Assembly: GCA_017997475.1 (NCBI GenBank)
Contig: JAGOEX010000005.1
Location: 1-32,539, forward strand
Length of the DNA: 32,539 nt
Direction of reading: 5' to 3'
Origin: a bacterium
Lineage (GTDB): Bacteria > UBP6 > UBA1177
Both the position numbers and the translations under genes were made by a program. The notes under the pieces are model-generated. The model was given only the letters and a program-made list of their open reading frames with translations, was not told the origin of the DNA and did no database searches. This document shows positions 1-8,337 of this stretch, one piece after another. Every line of letters starts with the position of its first letter. Within the stretch, counting starts at the first letter, position 1.

Positions 1-58
1 AAATTAAAGCAAAACTGAAGATATGTCAAAAGAATACCCCCCCTCTCTTAACTTCCAA

Positions 59-90
59 CCAGTAAGTAAGAAAAAAAACTAACATACTGG
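59..90. repeat. Imperfect inverted repeat with A8 loop
   Basis: Two 12-nt arms (59-70 and 79-90) match at 10 of 12 positions around a loop of eight A. The outer six bases of each arm (CCAGTA/TACTGG) pair perfectly. No T-tract follows in either direction, so it is not a typical intrinsic terminator for leuD. The rest of 1-182 holds no ORF I can support; it has a C7 run near 40 and two similar TAACTTCC words (near 50 and 124). Confidence 0.35.
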
Positions 91-182
91 TAGTTCTGCA
101 CTGTCAAAAAGGATGATTCTTCTAACTTCCCAAAAGCCATTTCCATGCGGGGATGATGATTAAGAAAATAAGGTTTATTTAA

Positions 183-683
183 CTATTTCCCGGCGAGTTT
201 TGCTTTGATGTATTCGTCGAGTCCGCCGTACTGCATGATCTCGTCAACTTCTGGCGGAAGCGGGGGGAATGTCACTTTCGAGCCGTCGGGGAGTGTAACT
301 GTGCCTGTTTCGGTGTTGATCTCAACGGTGTCGCCTCTTTTTACTTTTCCAAGAAGATTTTTTATTTCCAGAGCGGGGAGTCCTGCGTTGATGCAGTTTC
401 TGAAATATATTCTGCTGTACGATTCAGCGATTATGGCTCCCATTCCGAGATATTTGAAGCAGAATGCCGCCTGTTCACGCGATGATCCGCAACCGAAATT
501 TTTTCCGGCTATTATGATGTCACCGGGTTGAACTTCTTTAATGAAAGCAGGATCTTCGTCTTCAAGAGAGTGACTTGCGATTTCTTTGGGATCTGTCACT
601 GTGTATGTATATTTGCCGGGGAAAATGACATCTGTATTGACATCATGTCCGTAAACAAAAACTTTTCCTTTTATTATTGCCAT
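183..683 (-). CDS. leuD: 3-isopropylmalate dehydratase small subunit (LeuD)
   Basis: This is the 166-aa small (swivel) subunit of a short-type isopropylmalate isomerase, which with LeuC isomerises 2- to 3-isopropylmalate in leucine synthesis. The aconitase-swivel signatures are clear: HDVNTDVIFPGKY near residues 14-26, GKNFGCGSSREQA near 60-72 and a SRIYFRNCINAGLP segment near 90-103. The ATG has a strong SD (GGAGGAG) just upstream and follows leuC by 15 nt, so the two are one operon. The substrate loop is KYTYT-like. In this subfamily leuD, homoaconitase and 2,3-dimethylmalate dehydratase small subunits are hard to separate by eye, so the family is certain and the leucine assignment likely. 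leuA and leuB are not in the window. Confidence 0.9.
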   Translation of the reverse strand: MAIIKGKVFVYGHDVNTDVIFPGKYTYTVTDPKEIASHSLEDEDPAFIKEVQPGDIIIAGKNFGCGSSREQAAFCFKYLGMGAIIAESYSRIYFRNCINAGLPALEIKNLLGKVKRGDTVEINTETGTVTLPDGSKVTFPPLPPEVDEIMQYGGLDEYIKAKLAGK

Positions 684-698
684 ATTCTCCTCCTACAG

Positions 699-1952
699 TT
701 AATTTTCAGGAACAGTTAAAAATCCTTTGATCGCCGTAGCCGCGGCAACTGCCGGACTTGCAAGATAGATGTCAGACTGATTGCAGCCCATCCTTCCCTT
801 GAAGTTCCTGTTCGCGGTTGAAACTGTTACTTCGCCCGGAGCCATTATCCCTTCGTGAGCACCAAGACACGGTCCGCAACCGGGATTGAGAATTATTCCG
901 CCGGCTTCGATGAATACTTTGAAAAGACCTTCCTCCATTGCGGCAAGATATATTTCAGAACTTGCCGGAAGTATCAGAAGCCGCGTGTCAGTTGCTATCT
1001 TTTTTCCTTTCAGTATTTTTGCGGCGATCCTGAAATCTTCAATACGGCCGTTGGTACATGTTCCTATAAGTACCTGATCTACTTTAAGATCTTTTACTTC
1101 AGAAACCTTCCGGATTATGTCAACAGAGTGCGGTGCGGCAACAACTGGTTCAATTGCGGATACATCTATTTCAAGAACTTCAGCATATTCAGCATCTGCA
1201 TCGGGATAGATGACATCATATTTATCTTTTGTTACTCCTCTTTTTTCAAGATAGTCAAAAACTTTTTTATCGGGGGCGATATAACCGTTCTTTGCACCGA
1301 TCTCTACGCTCATATTTGTGAATATCATCCTGTCTGCAAGTTCGATGGAGTCGATGTAATCACCTGAAAACTCTACACTTTTGTATAAGCCACCGTCAAC
1401 ATTGATAAGCCCTGCAATATGGAGAAGAACATCCTTGGATGAAACATGCGGTTTAGGTCTTCCTTTCATAATGATCTTCATTGATTCAGGAACCTTAAGC
1501 CAGATCTCGCCCGTTGCCCAGATGCCCGCTGATTCACTTCTGCCGATACCTGTTGAGAAAGCACCCATGACACCGTAAGTTGTGGTGTGGGAGTCGCTTC
1601 CGACGATAAATTTGCCCGGAAGTGCGAAACCTTCTTCAATTACAACCTGATGACAGATCCCTCTTCCGCCGTCATAGAAATTTCTAACCCCTTGATCTTT
1701 GACAAATTTCCTTACTGTCTGGTGATTTGTCGCCGCCTTTTCGTCACTTGCCGGAACAATGTGGTCAAGGATGATAATGATCTGATCAGGATCATTTACT
1801 TTTTTTCCGCCCATTTTTTTGAAAGTCGAAAAAATAGCACTTGAGTTGTCGTGAGTCAGCACATGATCAGGTCTGATCGTAAGGATCGTACCCGGAACAA
1901 CAGGTCTCCCTGCCATTTTTGAAAAGATCTTTTCAGCAAAAGTCTGTCCCAT
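699..1952 (-). CDS. leuC: 3-isopropylmalate dehydratase large subunit (LeuC)
   Basis: A 417-aa aconitase-superfamily catalytic subunit, the compact type rather than the ~466-aa enterobacterial form. The three [4Fe-4S] ligands are visible: Cys299 in GTCTNGR, and Cys359 and Cys362 in NPGCGPCLGAHEG. The other signatures are GSDSHTTTYG near 138-147 and a GRMG...YLASPAVAAA tail. It pairs with LeuD just downstream. The start at 1952 has GAGG about 10 nt upstream. The 150 bp upstream carries no leucine-rich leader peptide, so classical leu attenuation is not evident. Homoaconitase or dimethylmalate dehydratase activity cannot be excluded from sequence. Confidence 0.9.
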   Translation of the reverse strand: MGQTFAEKIFSKMAGRPVVPGTILTIRPDHVLTHDNSSAIFSTFKKMGGKKVNDPDQIIIILDHIVPASDEKAATNHQTVRKFVKDQGVRNFYDGGRGICHQVVIEEGFALPGKFIVGSDSHTTTYGVMGAFSTGIGRSESAGIWATGEIWLKVPESMKIIMKGRPKPHVSSKDVLLHIAGLINVDGGLYKSVEFSGDYIDSIELADRMIFTNMSVEIGAKNGYIAPDKKVFDYLEKRGVTKDKYDVIYPDADAEYAEVLEIDVSAIEPVVAAPHSVDIIRKVSEVKDLKVDQVLIGTCTNGRIEDFRIAAKILKGKKIATDTRLLILPASSEIYLAAMEEGLFKVFIEAGGIILNPGCGPCLGAHEGIMAPGEVTVSTANRNFKGRMGCNQSDIYLASPAVAAATAIKGFLTVPEN

Positions 1953-2106
1953 TTCCCGTTACCTCGCAAAATTAGAAGTTTAAAGAACCCGTCCGGACCA
2001 TTTTTACATTTTTAATAAATAACACAAATTTTATCTTTCAAATATATGTTGCAGACATTATTTTTCCTTTAGATTCAGCAACTTAGCACTGTTTCTTGAA
2101 AAAAGA

Positions 2107-2135
2107 TTGACAATAATAGGGCTAACTGCTATAAA
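2107..2135 (+). promoter_or_regulatory. Sigma-70-type promoter for tRNA-Val-thrS operon
   Basis: TTGACA (2107-2112) and TATAAA (2130-2135) are separated by 17 bp, about 25 bp upstream of the mature tRNA-Val. This is the only strong promoter before thrS, and no terminator lies between the tRNA and thrS. Transcription of the tRNA probably therefore runs on into the translation-factor and ribosomal-protein genes. Confidence 0.75.
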
Positions 2136-2160
2136 AATCAGCACTTTTTCCTTGTTCTGG

Positions 2161-2235
2161 GGGCTCGTAGCTCAGCGGGAGAGCACTGCTTTGACGTAGC
2201 AGGGGTCAGTGGTTCGATCCCACTCGGGCCTACCA
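2161..2235 (+). tRNA. tRNA-Val (anticodon GAC), CCA encoded
   Basis: A 75-nt cloverleaf: acceptor GGGCTCG/CGGGCCT (two G-U type pairs), D stem GCTC/GAGC, anticodon stem CTGCT/AGCAG with loop TTGACGT (anticodon GAC, reads GUC/GUU), T stem AGTGG/CCACT with TTCGATC loop, then A-CCA encoded in the genome. It lies 34 nt upstream of thrS on the same strand. Confidence 0.95.
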
Positions 2236-2269
2236 TTATCAGGGGGGAAGACAACATTAAGAGGGTTGA

Positions 2270-4183
2270 ATGTTTGAAGTGACTCTTCCGGATGGCAGGA
2301 TTGTAAGTTCGGAAAAAGCAGAAAACTGGCTTGAATTCATTAAAAGAGAGATCGGTGCAGGTCTGGCAAAAGCGGCTGTAGCTGTTTCTGTGAACGGAAA
2401 AACCGTTGATGTAACTTCAAATGTAGAAACAGGCGGCATGACAGTCATCACGACAAAAAGCCCTGAAGGACTTGAGATAATCAGGCACTCAACTTCGCAT
2501 GTCATGGCCGATGCGGTTCAGAAACTTTTCCCTGGAACCAAGGTCACAATAGGTCCGGCAATAGACAACGGATTTTATTACGATTTCGATTCTCCCCACC
2601 GTTTCTCACAGGAAGATTTTGAAGCGATCGAAATGAAGATGGCCGATATAATCAAAGCCAAACATCCGTTCGTGAGAAAAGAAGTTTCCAAAGAAGAGGC
2701 GATTGAACTTTTCACCAATATGGGTGAAAATTATAAAGTTGAGATAATTCATGACCTTAATGAACCGGTCGTGTCACTCTATTTTTCGGGTGATTTTGTT
2801 GATCTCTGTCGGGGCCCTCATGTTCCCGACACCGGTTTTATCAAGGCGTATAAACTCATGTCGGTTGCCGGTGCGTATTGGAGAGGTGATGAGAAAAACG
2901 CAATGCTTCAGCGGCTTTACGCGACCGGCTTTGCAACAAAAGAAGCCCTTGAGGCACATATAAAAATGCTTGAAGAGGCAAAAGAAAGAGATCATAGAAA
3001 ACTTGGAGCCGACCTTGATCTTTTCGACTTTTCTGAAAATGTCGGTGCCGGACTTGTGTTATGGACACCCAATGGCGGAGTAGTAAGAACTGTTGTTGAG
3101 AATTTCTGGAGAAAACAGCATGTCAGGAACGGATATGAACTTGTTTTCACTCCGCATATAGGTCGCAGTCATCTCTGGGAGACAAGCGGACATCTCGGTT
3201 TTTATAAAGAAAGTATGTACAGCCCGATGGATATCGACGGAGAGGATTATTATGTAAAACCGATGAACTGTCCATTCCATGTAATGCTTTATAAAAGGAA
3301 AAAATGGTCATATAGAGAATTTCCTTTCAGATGGGCTGAACTTGGAACGGTTTACAGATATGAAAAATCGGGCACTCTTAACGGACTGAAAAGAGTTCGC
3401 GGATTCACACAGGATGATGCACATCTTTTCTGCCGGCTTGATCAGCTTGAAGATGAGATAAAAAGGGTTCTTGATTTCTCCCTTTTCATGTTAAGAAGCT
3501 TTGAATTCAATGAATTTAAACTGTTTTTGAGCACCCGTCCACAGAAATATGTAGGTCAGATAGAGGTCTGGGATAAAGCAGAAGAGGCACTTAGAAATAC
3601 GCTTGAAAAAAGCGGACTTTCATGGGAGACAAATGAGGGTGACGGAGCTTTCTACGGACCTAAAATAGATATAAATGTCACCGATTCGATCGGTCGGCTC
3701 TGGCAGCTTACCACAATTCAGGTTGACTTCAACCTTCCGGAAAGATTTGATATTTCATACACCGGTGATGACGGAGCAGAACACAGACCTATAATGGTTC
3801 ACAGAGCGCTTCTCGGTTCTATCGAAAGATTCTTCGGAGTTCTTATTGAACATTTCAAAGGAGCTTTCCCTGTGTGGCTTTCTCCGGTACAGGTGGCGGT
3901 TCTTCCTGTTTCTGACAGACACAACGCAACAGCTTCCAAATTCAGGGATATGCTTGTTGAGAACGGGATAAGAGTGAAATTTGACGAAAGAAATGAAAAG
4001 ATCGGTTATAAGATTAGAGAATGGGTAATGGAAAAAACACCGTACATTGTTGTTATCGGGGATAATGAAGCCGATCTTAAAATTATAAGTGTACGGAATA
4101 GAAGCGGTGAACAGGAAGCCGTTACAGTCGAAGACTTTATAAATATGTTAAACAAGGAAAATTTTAACGGAGTTTACTATTGA
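2270..4183 (+). CDS. thrS: Threonyl-tRNA synthetase
   Basis: A 637-aa class II synthetase charging tRNA-Thr, full length for the family. Order: TGS domain (about 1-62), editing domain with H73-xxx-H77 and C180-xxx-H184, catalytic core from about 240, and an anticodon-binding domain from about 535. The catalytic zinc ligands are Cys334, His385 and His511, the same numbering as in E. coli ThrRS. GAGG lies 5 nt before the ATG. It heads the thrS-infC-rpmI-rplT cluster; its stop overlaps the infC start region. I see no T-box specifier hairpin or terminator in the 34-nt leader after the tRNA. Confidence 0.97.
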   Translation: MFEVTLPDGRIVSSEKAENWLEFIKREIGAGLAKAAVAVSVNGKTVDVTSNVETGGMTVITTKSPEGLEIIRHSTSHVMADAVQKLFPGTKVTIGPAIDNGFYYDFDSPHRFSQEDFEAIEMKMADIIKAKHPFVRKEVSKEEAIELFTNMGENYKVEIIHDLNEPVVSLYFSGDFVDLCRGPHVPDTGFIKAYKLMSVAGAYWRGDEKNAMLQRLYATGFATKEALEAHIKMLEEAKERDHRKLGADLDLFDFSENVGAGLVLWTPNGGVVRTVVENFWRKQHVRNGYELVFTPHIGRSHLWETSGHLGFYKESMYSPMDIDGEDYYVKPMNCPFHVMLYKRKKWSYREFPFRWAELGTVYRYEKSGTLNGLKRVRGFTQDDAHLFCRLDQLEDEIKRVLDFSLFMLRSFEFNEFKLFLSTRPQKYVGQIEVWDKAEEALRNTLEKSGLSWETNEGDGAFYGPKIDINVTDSIGRLWQLTTIQVDFNLPERFDISYTGDDGAEHRPIMVHRALLGSIERFFGVLIEHFKGAFPVWLSPVQVAVLPVSDRHNATASKFRDMLVENGIRVKFDERNEKIGYKIREWVMEKTPYIVVIGDNEADLKIISVRNRSGEQEAVTVEDFINMLNKENFNGVYY

Positions 4184-4737
4184 TGAAAAACAGTAAAGCC
4201 GAATCCAATGGAGCGGCAGCTTCCCAGGGTGTTGGACTTGTCAATGAGACGATTAAATCCGGCACCATGAGAGTAATAGCTCCGACCGGTGAGGTACTGG
4301 GTGTCCTTGCAAAAAGGGATGCTTTGGAAAAAGCAAGAGAATTCGGGCTGGATCTCGTTTGTGTTTCCCCGAACACAGACCCCGTTGTGTGCAAGATCAT
4401 GGATTATGGTAAACATCTGTACAAGATGAAAAAGAAAGCCAAGAAGGCGAAGGCCAATCAGGTCGTTGTCGAGATCAAGGAGCTGAAGATCAGACCGAAT
4501 ACCGACACGCACGACCTTATGACGAAAGTTCGTCAGGCCAAAAAATTTCTTGAAGAAGGGAACAAGGTCAAGTTCACTGTTTTTTTTAGAGGAAGAGAGA
4601 TCATGTTTGCTGAAAAAGCATTGGAGAATCTCAATCTTATCGTTAAGGAACTAGGTGGAGAGGACACTCTTCAGATCGAACTTGACAGTATCGTGAAAAA
4701 TAAAAAAATGACGATGATGGTATCGCAAAAAAACTGA
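4183..4737 (+). CDS. infC: Translation initiation factor IF-3
   Basis: IF-3 binds the 30S subunit, keeps it apart from 50S and proofreads start codon and initiator tRNA. Both domains are present: N-domain ([18 protein letters not shown]...[12 protein letters not shown]), a Lys-rich linker (about residues 85-97), and the C-domain with [17 protein letters not shown]. The start is ambiguous. ATG at 4183 overlaps the thrS TGA, but an in-frame TTG at 4180 sits 7 nt after the CGGAG (4168-4172), a better spacing than the 10 nt to ATG. Rare infC start codons are known in other bacteria as part of IF-3 autocontrol. The gene is translationally coupled to thrS and followed by rpmI after 13 nt. Confidence 0.95.
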   Translation: MKNSKAESNGAAASQGVGLVNETIKSGTMRVIAPTGEVLGVLAKRDALEKAREFGLDLVCVSPNTDPVVCKIMDYGKHLYKMKKKAKKAKANQVVVEIKELKIRPNTDTHDLMTKVRQAKKFLEEGNKVKFTVFFRGREIMFAEKALENLNLIVKELGGEDTLQIELDSIVKNKKMTMMVSQKN

Positions 4738-4750
4738 TGGAGAGAGTGCT

Positions 4751-4948
4751 ATGCCCAAAATGAAAACCAATAGAGCAGCCGCAAAAAGAGTTAAATCCAA
4801 CGGTAGCGGAAAACTTAAAAGATGGCATGCTTTTAAAAGTCACATTCTTACAAAGAAAAGCCGTAAGAGAAAAAGAGATTTGAGAAAGGGTGTAATGATC
4901 GAGAACTGTGATGTTCCCGCATTCAAGAAACTTCTGCCGTACGGTTAA
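4751..4948 (+). CDS. rpmI: 50S ribosomal protein bL35
   Basis: A 65-aa, very basic protein with the bL35 N-terminal signature [13 protein letters not shown] and the [13 protein letters not shown] centre. It is a late-assembling 50S protein. GGAGAG lies 6-7 nt upstream of the ATG. It stands between infC and rplT in the usual bacterial order, with 17 nt to rplT. Confidence 0.97.
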   Translation: MPKMKTNRAAAKRVKSNGSGKLKRWHAFKSHILTKKSRKRKRDLRKGVMIENCDVPAFKKLLPYG

Positions 4949-4965
4949 AATTAAAGGAGTCCAAA

Positions 4966-5316
4966 ATGAGAGTTAAAAGAGGATTTAAAGCAAAAAGAAG
5001 AAGAGCCACGATAATGAAGGCCGCAAAAGGCAACTATCAGTCAAGGTCAAAGACCTACAGAGTTGCCAAGGAAACAGTCGAAAGGGGCTGGGCCTATGCT
5101 TTTGCGCATAGAAAACTTAAAAAGAGAGATTTCAGAAAGCTTTGGATTACAAGAATCAATGCAGCTGTCAGAGAAAGAGGTCTCACCTATTCAACATTTA
5201 TTGACATGCTTAATAAAGCAAATATAGATATTGATAGAAAAGTACTTGCATTTCTTGCAGTTGAAGATCCCGGGGCTTTCGATAAGGTGATCGAAGAAGC
5301 CAGAGCCGTTAACTGA
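4966..5316 (+). CDS. rplT: 50S ribosomal protein bL20
   Basis: A 116-aa bL20, an early 50S assembly protein. The signatures are RVKRGFKAKRRR at the N-terminus, KGNYQSRSKTYRVAKE, and RDFRKLWITRINAA near residues 50-63. L20 represses its own operon by binding mRNA in several bacteria; I did not find an obvious L20-binding mimic in the short intergenic gaps here. AGGAG precedes the ATG at normal spacing. Confidence 0.97.
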   Translation: MRVKRGFKAKRRRATIMKAAKGNYQSRSKTYRVAKETVERGWAYAFAHRKLKKRDFRKLWITRINAAVRERGLTYSTFIDMLNKANIDIDRKVLAFLAVEDPGAFDKVIEEARAVN

Positions 5317-5332
5317 TAAATTGGGGGACAAA

Positions 5333-5620
5333 ATGAGCGTAACTAAAGTAGAACTTGCGGAACTTGTTTACGAGCAGATGAAGGTTGACAAAAGGCATGC
5401 AGCAGAACTTGTTGACATGTTCTTTGAAGAGCTTAAAACAGGATTGGTAAATGATGGTGAGATCCAGATCAGCGGATTCGGAAAATTTGTCGTAAAAGAC
5501 AAGAAAGAAAGAAAGGGTCGTAATCCCCAGACAAACAAGCCGTTGACTATCAGCAAGCGTAAGGTTGCGACATTCCATCACAGCCAGGTGCTTAAAGACC
5601 GGCTTAACAGCAAGAAATAA
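5333..5620 (+). CDS. HU/IHF-family DNA-bending protein
   Basis: A 95-aa histone-like protein (start MSVTKVELAE). The HU/IHF fold is clear: two N-terminal helices, GEIQISGFGKFVVKDKKERKGRNPQT, then the arm and C-terminal helix. In the FGxF segment and the RKGRNPQT arm it resembles IHF-alpha/HU; I cannot decide between them. ATG at 5333 was chosen because GGGGG (5323-5327) sits 5 nt before it; the TTG at 5321 has no SD. It is the last gene before the terminator at 5636, so it is probably co-expressed with rplT. Confidence 0.93.
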   Translation: MSVTKVELAELVYEQMKVDKRHAAELVDMFFEELKTGLVNDGEIQISGFGKFVVKDKKERKGRNPQTNKPLTISKRKVATFHHSQVLKDRLNSKK

Positions 5621-5635
5621 AGTTTATAAAACAAG

Positions 5636-5663
5636 TCCTGATTTTTTTCAGGATTTTGTTTTT
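5636..5663 (+). terminator. Rho-independent terminator of thrS-rplT-HU operon
   Basis: Stem TCCTGA (5636-5641) / TCAGGA (5648-5653) with a T6 loop, followed by TTTTGTTTTT. It lies 15 nt after the HU/IHF stop and just before tRNA-Pro. Confidence 0.8.
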
Positions 5664-5669
5664 AAAGGT

Positions 5670-5747
5670 CGGGATGTAGCGCAGCCTGGGTAGCGTACTT
5701 GAATGGGGTTCAAGTGGTCGCTGGTTCAAATCCAGTCATCCCGACCA
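5670..5747 (+). tRNA. tRNA-Pro (anticodon GGG), CCA encoded
   Basis: A 78-nt cloverleaf: acceptor CGGGATG/CATCCCG, anticodon stem CTTGA/TCAAG with loop ATGGGGT (anticodon GGG), T stem GCTGG/CCAGT (one mismatched or wobble end) with TTCAAAT loop, and A-CCA encoded. The C1-G72 first pair is the usual bacterial proline identity feature. It starts 7 nt after the terminator tail, and surE follows 13 nt later. Confidence 0.95.
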
Positions 5748-5760
5748 CTTTTAAAATATT

Positions 5761-6540
5761 GTGAACGAAAAAATATTATTGACAAATGACGACGGTATTC
5801 ATGCCGCCGGACTTAATGCAGTTGAAGAAGACCTTGAAAGCAGGGGCATTCCTTTTTTTACCGCTGCCCCGCTTTATGAAAATAGCGGTGCGGGTCACTC
5901 GATAACTCTTGACAAACCTCTGAAAATAAAGAAATTTTCCAACAATCGTTTCGGTGTAACAGGGACTCCGACAGACGCAGTCTTTTTAGGTCTTCACGAG
6001 CTTTTAAAAGAAAAACCGGTATTTGCGGTTTCCGGAATAAACAAGGGGGGCAATCTCGGAAATGACATAACTTATTCGGGTACTGTCGCCGCAGCTATTG
6101 AGACTTTTTATAACGGCATAACTTCATTTGCGGTTTCACTTTACATTTCAGATAAAGAGAGCTTTTGTGATGATCTTTTCAGTATTGCGGCAAAAGTTCT
6201 TTTTGACATTATAATTCCTGATATTGAAGTAAAGATAGGGAAAAATGAACTTTATTCAATACCGCATCTTTTTAACATCAACATTCCTGATACAGCTTTG
6301 AAAAAAAAGGATTATAAAATCGAGTGGACTTCTCTGGGTAAGAGACTTTACGGTGGAGAAGTTGTTAAAAGAACAGATCCCCGAGGTGGAGAATACTACT
6401 GGATCGGAGGCAATCAGCATCTTTTTGAAAATATTGAAGGGAGCGATTGTAATGCTGTCAGCGAAGGATTCATAAGCATTTCTCCGTTGAAACTTTCTTT
6501 TTCCAACGATTCTCTTCTTGAAAAAATAAAAAACAATTGA
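5761..6540 (+). CDS. surE: 5'/3'-nucleotidase SurE
   Basis: A 259-aa metal-dependent phosphatase acting on nucleoside monophosphates and related phosphate esters. The metal-site residues are visible: Asp10-Asp11 in LTNDDGIHA, Ser42 in NSGAGHS and Asn94 in SGINKGGNLGND. GTPTDAV (68-74) and YSGTVAAA (105-112) are further family motifs. The start is GTG at 5761, chosen because the protein aligns from MNEKILLTNDDG. There is no SD, and only 13 nt separate it from the tRNA-Pro CCA end, so its mRNA 5' end may be made by tRNA 3' processing. The next gene follows after 17 nt. Confidence 0.93.
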   Translation: MNEKILLTNDDGIHAAGLNAVEEDLESRGIPFFTAAPLYENSGAGHSITLDKPLKIKKFSNNRFGVTGTPTDAVFLGLHELLKEKPVFAVSGINKGGNLGNDITYSGTVAAAIETFYNGITSFAVSLYISDKESFCDDLFSIAAKVLFDIIIPDIEVKIGKNELYSIPHLFNINIPDTALKKKDYKIEWTSLGKRLYGGEVVKRTDPRGGEYYWIGGNQHLFENIEGSDCNAVSEGFISISPLKLSFSNDSLLEKIKNN

Positions 6541-6557
6541 TTAAAATAAGGTGAAAA

Positions 6558-7538
6558 ATGGAAAAAATGACTTTCAGGCAGGCAGTTATGAAATCTCCCG
6601 GTCCAAATTCCCTTAAAGAGGCGGCAGTTCTTGCTGCAAAAGGTCTCTGTATGGGCGGAGCTGACATAATTCCCGGTGTTTCGGGTGGAACTATTGCCCT
6701 TATAGCAGGAATTTATCAGAAGCTTCTTGCGGCAATTAAATCGGTTGACATTGTTTTTTTTAAAAAACTTCTGAAATTTGATATAAAAGGGGCAATAGCT
6801 GAAGTTCACATAAGGTTTCTTGTTGTTCTTTTTTCAGGTATTGCAGTTGCGATCATATCTCTTTCAAGGTTGATGAACTTTCTTTTAAAGAATCATCAGC
6901 CACCGACATTCAGTTTGTTCTACGGACTTATTGCCGCATCAATATATGTGGTAGGAAAACAGGTAAAATGGAAAACAGCTGAGTACATTTCAATAGTTGC
7001 CGGAATTGTAATGGCGTATCTCATTGTCGGTCTCATTCCTGTTTCAACTCCCACCGGACTGTGGTTCATCTTCTTAAGCGGAGTTATCGGGATCTGCGCT
7101 ATGATCCTTCCGGGAATAAGCGGTGCGTTCATTCTGCTGATACTTGGAAAATATGAATTTATTACCGGAACCCTGAAGTCACCTTTTTCTGTAAACGAAA
7201 TAACGGGAGTGAACAATCTCATTATCATTATCATCTTCTGTCTGGGCTGTGCAGCGGGGCTTGCCGGTTTTTCAAGATTTTTAAACTGGCTTTTATCTAA
7301 ATGGCACAGCATCACACTTGCTTTTCTAACCGGACTCATGGCCGGCTCAATGAGAAGGATCTGGCCGTGGAAAGGCGAAGCAGTTATTGAGATCATTCGT
7401 GGAAAGGAACATATTGTTTCTCAACCGAATGTTTTTCCTGAAAGTTTCGGACTCTCTTTTGTGTTCTGTCTGTTTCTTATGGTTCTTGGAATTGCTGTGA
7501 TAATTATTCTTGACCGTTTTTCAAAGAGATTTTCTTAA
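6558..7538 (+). CDS. popT: DUF368 membrane protein, PopT-type undecaprenyl-phosphate translocase
   Basis: A 326-aa polytopic membrane protein with the DUF368 hallmark GxxMGxADIIPGVSGGT near residues 29-46, repeated in inverted-topology style by MILPGISGAFILLILGKYE near 183-201. I count roughly 8-9 hydrophobic segments. DUF368 (PopT) proteins have been reported to return undecaprenyl phosphate across the inner membrane for reuse in cell wall synthesis. The substrate assignment rests on family knowledge. AAGGTG precedes the ATG. It ends 3 nt from the convergent ankyrin gene, with no terminator visible. Confidence 0.85.
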   Translation: MEKMTFRQAVMKSPGPNSLKEAAVLAAKGLCMGGADIIPGVSGGTIALIAGIYQKLLAAIKSVDIVFFKKLLKFDIKGAIAEVHIRFLVVLFSGIAVAIISLSRLMNFLLKNHQPPTFSLFYGLIAASIYVVGKQVKWKTAEYISIVAGIVMAYLIVGLIPVSTPTGLWFIFLSGVIGICAMILPGISGAFILLILGKYEFITGTLKSPFSVNEITGVNNLIIIIIFCLGCAAGLAGFSRFLNWLLSKWHSITLAFLTGLMAGSMRRIWPWKGEAVIEIIRGKEHIVSQPNVFPESFGLSFVFCLFLMVLGIAVIIILDRFSKRFS

Positions 7539-7541
7539 AAA

Positions 7542-8327
7542 TTATTCGGCTTTTTGCTCTACAGGAACTTCAGTTGCAGGTTTTTCCTCTTCAGCGGCTT
7601 GCGGTTCTTCAGCAGGTTTCGGTTCTTCAACTTTTACAACTGTCTGAAGGGACGAAATTATATTTTCGTAGTTTGATTTTCTTTCAGGATACCTGTTTAA
7701 ATATTCCTGTGCAAAATCAAGAGCGTTTTTACCTTCACTGTTTTTGATCTCTCTGTCAGCACCCTTTTCAAGAAGTATTCTGACAACCTCATCATTAGAT
7801 CTTATAGAAGCTATCATCAGCGGCGTTTGACCCTTAAGATCAGTGATATTCAGATCAGCCCCTTTTTCGATGAAAAGTGAAACCAGTGTTGGAAAACCTG
7901 TCCATGACGCCCATGACAAAGCGGTCCAGCCATGCTCGTCTTTCAAGCCGATATCCGCACCTTTTTCAAGCAGCAGTTTTGCAGCAACAAGCCGTTTTTC
8001 TTCCTTGCTTTTTATTATTTGGCGATCATAAAAATTTACATATGCAACCCACATTATAGGAGATCTTTTCTGTTCATCCTGTTTGTTGGTCATGAGTTTT
8101 GTGAACTCTTCATATGTCTGTTTGCCCTGCGGATCTTTCTTAAAGCTTTCTTCACTTAAAGTGGTTATCATCATATCAATGTTGTCCTGAAGCGATGCAG
8201 TTATAAGGGGATCATCCTGAACCTGGCCTCTTAACTGATCAAATCCGACTTTGAATACGAGGGCGAACACTGTGCTGATGACCATGAGAATAAGGCCATC
8301 TCTTATTATTGCTTTATAATTTGTCAT
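7542..8327 (-). CDS. Membrane-anchored ankyrin-repeat protein
   Basis: A 261-aa protein starting MTNYKAIIRDG. One hydrophobic segment (about 11-28) probably anchors it. After a helical linker come about three ankyrin repeats (about residues 110-215; LLLEKGAD, GWTALSWAS, LFIEKGADLN, GQTPLMIAS, ILLEKGAD, GKNALDFA), then an acidic Pro/Glu/Ala-rich tail (about 232-261). Ankyrin repeats bind proteins; no enzymatic domain is seen. The start at 8327 is set by AGGAGGG, which overlaps the stop codon of the transporter upstream, so the two are translationally coupled. The ligand is unknown; a role tied to the transporter is inference. Confidence 0.85.
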   Translation of the reverse strand: MTNYKAIIRDGLILMVISTVFALVFKVGFDQLRGQVQDDPLITASLQDNIDMMITTLSEESFKKDPQGKQTYEEFTKLMTNKQDEQKRSPIMWVAYVNFYDRQIIKSKEEKRLVAAKLLLEKGADIGLKDEHGWTALSWASWTGFPTLVSLFIEKGADLNITDLKGQTPLMIASIRSNDEVVRILLEKGADREIKNSEGKNALDFAQEYLNRYPERKSNYENIISSLQTVVKVEEPKPAEEPQAAEEEKPATEVPVEQKAE

Positions 8328-8337
8328 TTTACCCTCC

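Noticed and set aside
855-1367. 170-aa plus-strand ORF opposite leuC
   Set aside because: It is antisense to the well-supported leuC frame, has no SD and shows no recognisable domain.
2038-2058. Six-codon ORF (MSATYI) upstream of leuC on the minus strand as a leader peptide
   Set aside because: It has no leucine codons and no terminator/antiterminator structure follows, so leu attenuation is not supported.
2236-2269. T-box leader for thrS
   Set aside because: Only 34 nt lie between tRNA-Val and thrS; no specifier stem, T-box sequence or terminator fits.
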